Below, one piece after another: positions 10,209-18,488 of a stretch of DNA of 33,551 nucleotides; position 1 is the first letter of the stretch; every line of letters starts with the position of its first letter. This stretch comes from Fragilariopsis cylindrus CCMP1102. Lineage: Eukaryota; Bacillariophyta; Bacillariophyceae; Bacillariales; Bacillariaceae. The stretch lies in NCBI GenBank assembly GCA_900095095.1, contig FMBT01000026.1:1-33551 (forward strand), read 5' to 3'. Below the pieces are notes generated by a model. It was not told the origin of the DNA. It saw only the letters and a program-made list of their open reading frames with translations, and ran no database searches. Both the position numbers and the translations under genes were made by a program.

Positions 10209-12311
10209 ATGGCAATGGCGTCAACCGAATCACAAGGAACTGAAGATACCAAATCAGGACGTGGGGATGACCCCCACTCGCTGAAAGTTAAACCGGAATA
10301 TGTACTCTCGGCTAGGGCGGATAGTCTTGGACCCATACAAGTCGTAGATATTCCAGAAGGTCCTGGAGATGATAGAGATAATGATAGCAGTAATGGTGAT
10401 AAACGAGGAAAGAAAAAACGCCGGTCTCGGGGTCAAAATAAGAAACGACCAAGAGATGCCCGTCAGGATGACTCTGAGAAGCTCTGTCTCAAAATAATTG
10501 GAGGAGAAACGGCTTGTCCGTATGGTGATTCGTGTCGTTTCTCTCACGACTTGAAGGGATATATGGCAACTCGTCCGACCGATATTGTGGAGCTGACGGA
10601 GGCGATGGGTGGTTCTTGTCCCAATTACAAAAGTTTGGGTTATTGCATTTACGGAGCCATGTGTCGTGTGGGTTCATGTCATATTAATAAGGCGGGGGAT
10701 AACTTGCGCAACGAAAAAGATACTTCTAGTGGGGAAGAAAAAGACGTCTCGTCTTCGTCTGACGTTGATACTTCACCCTCGTCCGGTAATGATACTAGCA
10801 ATATCTTACCACGAGATGTCCAGTTCCAGCTTAGGAAAAATAAATATCCATTCCAATGCAAACGACATTTTGAAGTGCGAGAGAAAAAAGAAAAAGACGA
10901 CTGCAGTGATAAAAAGGTAGAAATAAGCACCGAAGATATTACAGCTGCTACTTCAACTTCCGATGCCATCGACAGTAGTAAGACTAAAGATTCACCTCCC
11001 ATCCAAACAACAAGCCTTGCGACCTCTTCGTTCACACCTCTCGACAAGTTAAAAACCAAAAAGATCGTCGACTTTTCAAACAAGGTTTACGTGGCCCCGT
11101 TAACTACTGTTGGGAACTTACCTTTTCGGCGCATTATGAAGCAATTTGGGGCTGATATTACGTGTGGAGAAATGGCCTTATCTACTAATCTCCTCGAGGG
11201 AAAGGCTTCCGAGTGGGCATTACTCAAACGACATCCCAGTGAAGATATATTTGGGGTACAACTGGCCGCTGCCCATCCAGATCAGTTCACGCGTGTGTCT
11301 GAGCTCGTTGAAAAATATACAGATGTCGACTTTGTTGACATGAATTTGGGCTGCCCCCTAGACTTGTTATGTAATAAGGGAGCTGGAGCGGCTCTCATGA
11401 TGCGGGAGCGAAAACTAAAAGGTGCTTTGGAAGGTATGTCAAATAATTTATCTTGTTCCATTACAGTAAAAATGAGAACGGGATGGAATATACACAAACC
11501 ATTTGCGCACGAGCTGGTGCCAAAGATTCAATCGTGGAATATTGATGGATTATCAGCCATCATGGTAAGTGCTGAAAATAGAGCTACTAGGGGAAGGTTA
11601 TATTCTACGTTGAAGGATGTTATAGACCATAGAAATATATTGTTTCGATCATTTATCTCAACTACGTATCAACGTTGCCCTCTACCTCTTTTTAAAAAAC
11701 CTCTATATCTATAGGTTCATGGCAGGTCGCGTCTTCAACGGTACAAATTAGATGCTAATTGGGATTACATTAGTCAAGTTGCAAATAGCGAGTCAAAAGA
11801 CATTCCCAGCATTCCAATCATTGGGAATGGTGATATTTTTTCCTACTCGGAATACACCGAAAAGGTCGTATCTCATGCATCGCTGTCTCCAACGGCCATG
11901 CTTGGACGAGGAGCCTTGATTAAGCCTTGGTTACCAACAGAGATAAAGGAAAAAAGAGACTGGGACATATCCGCAACTGAACGTCTCGACATTCTGAAAG
12001 ATTTTGTTAAACACGGTCTGGAACATTGGGGCTCTGATCAACAGGGCATCAATAATACACGACGCTTCCTTCTTGAGTGGCTCTCTTTTTTGTATCGCTA
12101 TGTTCCTGTGGGTTTGTTGGAGGTACTCCCCCAAAAGATGAATCAACGCCCACCGTTGTATATGCAAGGAAGAAATGATTTAGAAACACTATTTCTTTCA
12201 AAAAACCCAGCAGACTGGGTCAAGATTTCAGAAATGGTCCTCGGTCCAGTGCCAGACGATTTTGCTTTCCGGCCAAAACACAAGTCTTCTAGCTACGAAT
12301 CAAATGGATAA
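10209..12311 (+). CDS. DUS3: tRNA-dihydrouridine(47) synthase [NAD(P)+]-like, DUS3
   Basis: There are two exons, 10209-11564 and 11715-12311, with phase 0 splice sites GTAAGT/TAG, giving 650 residues, about the length of human DUS3L. The enzyme reduces uridine 47 of cytosolic tRNA with FMN and NADPH. Two CCCH zinc fingers come first: C93-x9-C103-x5-C109-x3-H113, then C137-x8-C146-x5-C152-x5-H158. They are preceded by a basic patch (KRGKKKRRSRGQNKKRP) and followed by an acidic Ser/Thr-rich linker. The FMN TIM barrel starts near residue 285 (KVYVAPLTTVGNLPFRR) and has the active-site motif MNLGCPLDL with Cys382 as the likely acid. After the intron come VHGRSRLQRYK, IIGNGDI and MLGRGALIKPW; the DUS3-specific C-terminus LPQKMNQRPPLYMQGRNDLE leads to WVKISEMVLGPVPDDFAF. 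The frame is intact. A second Met lies two codons downstream of the chosen start. Confidence 0.95.
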
Positions 12312-12744
12312 AAGGAACGAAAAATACACTACTGAAAAAAATAATATATATTGATGTGTCAAGCTTGAAAGCAGATATCAATTCAAGGAAACGAATACAA
12401 TTGTATGGTTTTATCTCACGATTTCATAATTTTGTCGAAAAACTTGTACTACGTTTGCGTATCTTACTTTTGAATGGTATCTGCTAGTATAGATATTGCA
12501 TGTACTATATCAGTAGCGAACAGCATATATTGTACATTGATTGATTCACTTAGCATCAGTGCACCATATGTATACAAAGCAGAAACGATATGGGTGTAAG
12601 GCAGATTCTGCAGGATTAAAGTATATATAATGATTCTGTAAAGTTGACAGCTATTATCAAGGGTGTAAAGGATGCTAAATGCTTACCTCAAGTGTAGTAA
12701 TTAGAAATAAATGCAGGTACAAGTCGCGTACGCGCTAAATATCT
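12312..12744. other. Intergenic region between convergent DUS3 and glutamate-synthase-like genes
   Basis: These 433 bp lie between two stop codons facing each other and should hold both 3' UTRs and poly(A) sites. I see no gene and no strong secondary structure. Confidence 0.5.
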
Positions 12745-15521
12745 TTACCTTAGTGCCTTTGCTGTTATTTTAGATGCTAGACTACTGATATCATAAGAAC
12801 TTTTCCATATTTTTAACAACGACTCGGGACCTTTAAGCTGCAATAAATCACCCTTTTCAACTTGCAAGTGGTCCCATATTTCCACATAGTGTTTCGACAC
12901 ACCGAGGCCTACCCGTCGAGTGACGTGACGAGGTTGGATCTTTGCCCATGATTCTATGCTAGTTGCTTCCATTAACTCCACACAAGCATTTACAGTTTCT
13001 CGTTGAAAGTTCGCTACTCTAACTTGCTTATATGATGGATCCTGTAGATTATATATATATATATATATATATATATAAGTATCGTAGTAAGAGAGAGACG
13101 AGCGAGTAGATGAGTGAGAGATAAGTCATAATAGAATGACGATACCATGCACTACGTAAGATAAATGATTGAAATAGTATGATTACGTACCAAACCCCAG
13201 CTCAAGGCGGGATCTTGCGTCGTTATGCCAGTCGGACAAGTATTTGTAGCGCATTTGAGCGCTTGGATGCACCCCAAAGAAAATAGAAAGGATCTAGCAG
13301 CGTTGCACACATCCGCGCCTAGAGCGAAAGTTCGGAACATAGACATGCCCGTTAAAACCTTCCCACTTGCAATCAAGGTAATTTTAGATCGAGATTTGTC
13401 CTGTGGATCTCGTAATCCTACTCCAACTAATACAGCGTGCACAAAGGACAGTCCTTCAGCTAGTGGAGTTCCTACTGAATTTGAAAACTCAGGGGGAGCA
13501 GCTCCCGTACCACCTTCTCCACCGTCTACGGTGATAAAGTCAGGATGGATTCCTGTCTCAACGAATGCTTTTACTAAATCGCAGAATTCTTCCGGTTGTC
13601 CAATGCATAGTTTCATTCCAATCGGTTTTCCGTTCGACAATGTACGAAGTTTCTGAATGAATTCACAGAGCTCAAATGGATTGCTGAACGCATTATGCTT
13701 TGACGGTGAATGACAATCTTCTTGACAAGGGTAATCTAGATTGCGTGCCTTAGCGATGTCCGGGCTAATCTTTTCCTTTGGCAACATGCCGCCGTGTGCC
13801 TATGAAACGGGAAAAATAAAAGTCAGATAAGAAAGAGAGAAACAGACAACCCGTTCGACGATGATAAAAGTGCCAGTCAAATTGTAATTGAACAGAGAAT
13901 CCATCGCCCTACTTACCGGCTTCGCTCCTTGCGACAACTTAATTTCTACCATTTTAGCATGTTTCACATTCTCGACAAACATCTCAGGATCAAATACACG
14001 CACGCCACCTTCAGAAAATTTTCCACAACCGAAGTATGCGGTGCCGATGTTCCATACGATGTCAGCTTTACCTTTTAATGCGAACAAAAGGAAAGATTGA
14101 ACACAACACAAAATAGTGTTTTTTCAAGAAGTATTTAATGAGTAAAACGAGTTATTGACCTCGTTAAGTTTGCAAAAATATCGGGTAACATTTTGAACTG
14201 ACCTTCCTTGTGGTATTCGCTTATTCCACCTTCACCAGTATTGTGGGAGAATCCTCCAAGTTTCGCTCCAGCGCTCAACGCTAGTATCGCCCGACCAGAT
14301 AATGCTCCAAAAGACATTGCACTTATATTCAACAAAGAAGAACTATACGGCTGAGTACATTCAGGGTTGTTCCCACCAACCAAGACCCGTTGATCCTGGG
14401 CCACCAAGGTGGAAGGATATAAACTGTGGTTGATCCATTCATACCCGATTGCATCTGCATCACGGCGGCTTCCAAAGGCCATAGTAGCTGTAATGCCTTT
14501 GCTTCGTTGGTAGGCAATCGCACGGTTATTCCTGTCATACGGCACACCTTTTTCGTTGTCTGCCTCAACAAACTGGTAAAAAGATTCAGGTCATCAAGTA
14601 TAGGTACAAGAAATATGTTAGGAATGAAATCATTCTTGTGTTGCAAGTTGAAAGTATTGAAACACAAATTTCATTTACTTGAAGAAATCATCATTTGATT
14701 AATATACTCACGTATTGTCGAATCTCCGGGCCTACATGAGTAAATTCGAATTCAATCAAGTTAAGTACAAGACATATATATTAGAAATGAGATTCTTTTT
14801 CTGTTGCAAGTTGAACGTACTGAAACATAGATTTCATTTACTTGGAGAAATCATCTTTTTTTTTCTTCAAATACTCACGAATCATCTCTAATAAATACCG
14901 AGCATTGCCAAGGACAGGGAAGTTCCGACGAATTGTCTGTGATTTTTGTTTCATGTCACGAAGACCAACTACCCAATAAAAACCTATTAGAGCATAGAGG
15001 AAAAGGTGCGGTTCAATTTAGTCTTGGGAAAATTATGAAAATTACGACACGTATTCAAACAAATGTTTCATAGTTTGAAATATTCTAACAAAAGATAACA
15101 ATCATTTTGATCGTCACATATGTATGTACACACACACATACACACACACACCACACACACACACCACACACACACATATATATATAATATATATATATTT
15201 ATATCTGTAATTACCTGTCAGAGCACCCAATCCAGCAGTAAACAAAATAGTGTGCTCCTCAAAGATCATAAATGTGTTCAAAGACGACGCAAGTGTAAGA
15301 CCAGTCAATCCGTATCCTACTTTTCGGAATTTGTTTCGATTCCATTCTTCAATGAAATCAGGCAAACCAGCACTAACGTCCTTGAGACTAACTTCGGTGT
15401 TATCGACACCATTGCTATTGTCTTTTGGAGTCGAAAGATATCGAACTGAGCTTACTCGCAAGCTCGTAGGCTTTTGCTGAAATCGACGAATTGAACGGGA
15501 CACAATAAGACAATTCTTCAT
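12745..15521 (-). CDS. Stand-alone glutamate-synthase FMN-domain protein, membrane-anchored, mitochondrial-type presequence
   Basis: There are seven exons on the minus strand: 15215-15521, 14879-14983, 14712-14731 (20 nt), 14203-14572, 13917-14071, 13191-13799 and 12745-13041. All joins are in phase, giving 620 residues. The N-terminus (MKNCLIVSRSIRRFQQKP, then RVSSVRYLST) is Arg/Ser-rich without acidic residues, like a mitochondrial presequence. Two hydrophobic segments follow (TGLTLASSLNTFMIF; TILFTAGLGALTGFYWVVGL). Then come RNFPVLGNARYLLEMIRPE and IRQYF, the FMN-barrel motifs SAMSFGALSGRAIL, IKLSQGAKPAHGG and DFITVDGGEGGTGAAP, and Cys496-x5-Cys502-x4-Cys507, matching the [3Fe-4S] ligand spacing of GltB. 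The amidotransferase and GXGXG domains of full glutamate synthase are absent. The order matches the bacterial FMN-binding glutamate synthase family, so ammonia or an unknown substrate, not glutamine, may be used. The neighbour upstream is divergent. Confidence 0.9.
13050..13077 (-). repeat. (AT)n microsatellite in the last intron of the glutamate-synthase-like gene
   Basis: An uninterrupted AT dinucleotide run of about 28 bp lies a few bases upstream of the exon 7 acceptor at 13042-13043, on the minus strand. Confidence 0.9.
15127..15200 (-). repeat. (CA)n/(TA)n compound microsatellite in intron 1 of the glutamate-synthase-like gene
   Basis: On the plus strand, roughly 50 bp of CA repeat with CC interruptions changes into a TA tract. 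It begins 14 bp inside the donor of exon 1. It accounts for a spurious minus-strand extension of the first exon's open frame. Confidence 0.9.
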
Positions 15522-16187
15522 CTTCTATATCTGCACAGGATCGAAATGTGATGCAACTCTTTGTTTGACTTTTTTCCTTTCGGGTTCTAACAACTTTAAA
15601 ACTATGTTTGCTATTATAGTTTATTTTTGATGTAATTTCTTTCTTCGCTTCAAAATTGGACATTTTTTTTGTTTTTTCGTGACATCTTAAGATCTCACAT
15701 TTCTTATCTCACTTCACACAAAAACGCATGATCGAACTTCCATCATTGCTTCTACTTCTAATAAACCTACAATGATGTACAAGTCGTAGCTCAATCATGC
15801 GCAGATTTTAAAAAAAGCGCGTTAATTACTGCTATTGCGCTAATAGGGTCAAAAGTTCGCGCTGATCTTGATCCTTACACCTTACTAGTAAGGAGGAAGG
15901 TGCAAAAGATACAATTCTAAATCTTTAAGCGTGACTGAATTATTTTGTAAAATACTTTTTGGCGAAAACACCAGCATGAAGAATGATAGTAAGCAAGCAA
16001 GCGATAACAAGGCTTATTTGACACACATAACAAATATCGCCGATTTTCTTTTCTTTTTTTCTTTCAACACAATTTTCATAAGTGTACATGTTGACGATCA
16101 TGATAACGAATTGGTACTGTACATATAATCAAAACTGAAAATCTCCGCTACTGAATAGTCGAAGGCGTTAGCAATAGAGTAATTACT
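15522..16187. promoter_or_regulatory. Divergent intergenic region, glutamate-synthase-like (-) and acidic 676-residue protein (+)
   Basis: These 666 bp lie between two diverging starts. On the minus strand an 82-codon frame opens at the ATG at 15663 and overlaps the glutamate-synthase start out of frame, so it could be an upstream ORF if the transcript begins that far back. A perfect 14-bp palindrome CCTTACTAGTAAGG lies at 15880-15893, flanked by CACCTT/AAGGTG-like arms. A TACTGTA copy lies at 16115. No gene of its own is supported. Confidence 0.45.
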
Positions 16188-18218
16188 ATGACGCAACATC
16201 AGTGTTACGATGAATTGGAGATTGATCGCCCGAGAATATGTGGAGGTGCTGTTTTCCTTAAGCTCATGAAATCTGGACGGTGTGGGTCATCATCTCATTC
16301 ATTACAAAAGATACAGAAGAGGAATGAAATTCCTGTCCTTACGTCTTCTTCATCGTCGTCTTCTTCCTCAATATCCAGATGGATTTCAGATGGATCAGCG
16401 CGCTCATTATCGACAACTTCAAACATCAACAACATGTACGATCCTTTAAAGACGTGGTATTGTATGCCCAGACAGATTGTGGGAACAGGAACAAAATCTT
16501 CAGAGTATAACGATTCTTGCAAACTAGACTTCAAGTTGCACGAGGAAGTGAACTCCGATTTGTTTTTCACCAAGGAAGATCCAAACGACTTATCACCAGA
16601 AATCAAGGTTGAAAAAAGTGAATTGCAATTGGAAGAGCATGTGTCGTCACAAAATATTATTAGATTCGATCCGCATTTAGTAAACAATCTTAGAACAGAA
16701 CATTTACAGTCCATTGGCGATACTATTTACTGTGCTGAAAAACAATTAAGGGCGGAGCACGAGGATCTATCAATGGCGTGTCTCCAAGATCATTCCGAAG
16801 AACAGCTTCCTGTACTATCCGAGATAACACCTCCTGAACTTGAGCAGGCAGACGATGTTGACGAAAATAAGGATGTCGATGCGGCATGGGGTGCTCTACA
16901 GCGGGTTACAATCGCTCAGAAATCGTGCAGAGATGGCGAAAAAACAAATTATATCGACGGACTCGAGCAAAATCAAGGACCATATGATTCTAAAGCTGTT
17001 GTGGGAAAAAATGAAACGATATCATTCCGTCAAGAACTTGATGATGTCAAGGAATCACTACTACAATACGAGCTTAATCCAAATCCGTGGCCCGATGAGG
17101 ATGATCCCTGGGATAAAATTGATTTATTCTCGATGAAGGATCAGTCACAAGACGATGATAACTGTGCACAGAAATACTTCAAAAGTGAGTGGAATTTAAA
17201 CTTTAACAATCCAGACAACGATAATAAAATAGAACGAAGCGAAATTGCTGGTACGAGGAAAACTCTGACCGAGAATGAAATGAAAACTGAGATCTGCCAT
17301 GAGAATGTTAACTATTGTACTATCTATCAGGATTCAGACAAACACGAGACAAATTGCATGGCATCTTCAGAACCAATATTATCTGAGGACAGAAGAGGTA
17401 AAATGTGTAACCAAATAGAATCAGAATATAACAATAATTATGTCACCGTATCAGTTGATTCAAAAATACTGAAAAGTGAAAATGCTGCCAACGTATGGTT
17501 GAAGTCTGCTACATCACCTCCCAGCAAGATTGAGTCAGAAATTCTTGAAAACCGCATCATGATGAAATCTACCGATTCTAAAGCTGAAGGAAATCAAAAC
17601 ATCCACCAACCAAAAACAAACATTTCAACTTCATGTAGTAATTTAGCACAAAAAGAAGGAACGCATTCTAGCGAAAATCAACAGGTATCACATACGATGC
17701 CGGATATGATGAATGAGAATGCATGTAACAACTACGTGTCAAGCGAATCTGATTACCACGAGGATATGAAAGTTGTTCGTAAGCTTCTGAAAAAGTACGG
17801 TGAAAGCTATGAAGAGCCTTGCTTGAAAAAATCAATGCATCGCAAGGGGTCAAGTACTAGTATTCACCGAGAAAATCCGTTTTGTTCAGAAGGACTAGAG
17901 AATCCTTATGATGAGGAGTTCCATCGTGATGCTGATTTGGCTACACAAGTGACAAACAAGAACAAATCCCACAAAAAAACACAACTAGCAGGAAAACTGA
18001 ACGCCGAAAGGAGATCAAATTTACTGCAGCAGAAGGATCACATAGTAGGAACATCTCTTCAGGAGAAATCCAATTTTTCTGGTCGTACACCATCAACGAA
18101 GACCAATCAAGTGCATTTCAAGAACCCTATCACGGATGAATTTACTACCACAACTAAGCGTCATGTTCAAACAGTAGGAAAGTTGTCCTATGACAAAATC
18201 AAATTCTGGAATACCTGA
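16188..18218 (+). CDS. Acidic, disordered 676-residue protein of unknown function
   Basis: This single open frame runs from the ATG at 16188 to TGA at 18218, with no intron needed. I recognise no family. The composition is rich in Glu, Asp, Ser, Asn and Lys; a Ser run (nine Ser near residue 57) is coded by TCT/TCA/TCG/TCC triplets, and no hydrophobic segment or signal peptide is visible. Short linear motifs stand out: NPWPDEDDPWDKIDLF in the middle, contains DPW and DLF; ENPFCSEGLENPYDEEF near the C-terminus contains NPF and NPY. In other eukaryotes DPW and NPF recruit the AP-2 appendage and EH domains, so an endocytic adaptor role is conceivable but unproven. The frame is long enough in an AT-rich genome to be a real gene. 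It is convergent with the RSH gene, 270 bp away. Confidence 0.75.
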   Translation: MTQHQCYDELEIDRPRICGGAVFLKLMKSGRCGSSSHSLQKIQKRNEIPVLTSSSSSSSSSISRWISDGSARSLSTTSNINNMYDPLKTWYCMPRQIVGTGTKSSEYNDSCKLDFKLHEEVNSDLFFTKEDPNDLSPEIKVEKSELQLEEHVSSQNIIRFDPHLVNNLRTEHLQSIGDTIYCAEKQLRAEHEDLSMACLQDHSEEQLPVLSEITPPELEQADDVDENKDVDAAWGALQRVTIAQKSCRDGEKTNYIDGLEQNQGPYDSKAVVGKNETISFRQELDDVKESLLQYELNPNPWPDEDDPWDKIDLFSMKDQSQDDDNCAQKYFKSEWNLNFNNPDNDNKIERSEIAGTRKTLTENEMKTEICHENVNYCTIYQDSDKHETNCMASSEPILSEDRRGKMCNQIESEYNNNYVTVSVDSKILKSENAANVWLKSATSPPSKIESEILENRIMMKSTDSKAEGNQNIHQPKTNISTSCSNLAQKEGTHSSENQQVSHTMPDMMNENACNNYVSSESDYHEDMKVVRKLLKKYGESYEEPCLKKSMHRKGSSTSIHRENPFCSEGLENPYDEEFHRDADLATQVTNKNKSHKKTQLAGKLNAERRSNLLQQKDHIVGTSLQEKSNFSGRTPSTKTNQVHFKNPITDEFTTTTKRHVQTVGKLSYDKIKFWNT

Positions 18219-18488
18219 GGGAAAATGTAAATAACCACTAATCAAATTAACTAGGACCGACACAAAAAATGAAAACGTCATTAATTATATGTTATTTCTC
18301 AATCTTGTAGTATTTTCCAATTTTTTTTATGTCTTGACTTATTCTCGAGCTTTCGGAGAGTGTAGTTAACGATCTTGATGCTGAAAATAAAGGTGTCTAC
18401 ACGTCTGTACGTGCAGCAAAATCAAATGTAAACATAGGAAAGAACATAGAAAAGGAAAAACCAACAGGTTGAGCCGTCACCTGCTCCT

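Noticed and set aside
13050..15200. Short tandem repeats considered as a CRISPR array
   Set aside because: They are mono- to tetranucleotide microsatellites in introns, with no repeat-spacer structure.
15120..15480. Plus-strand frames over the CA microsatellite
   Set aside because: They are shadows of exon 1 and intron 1 of the minus-strand glutamate-synthase-like gene.
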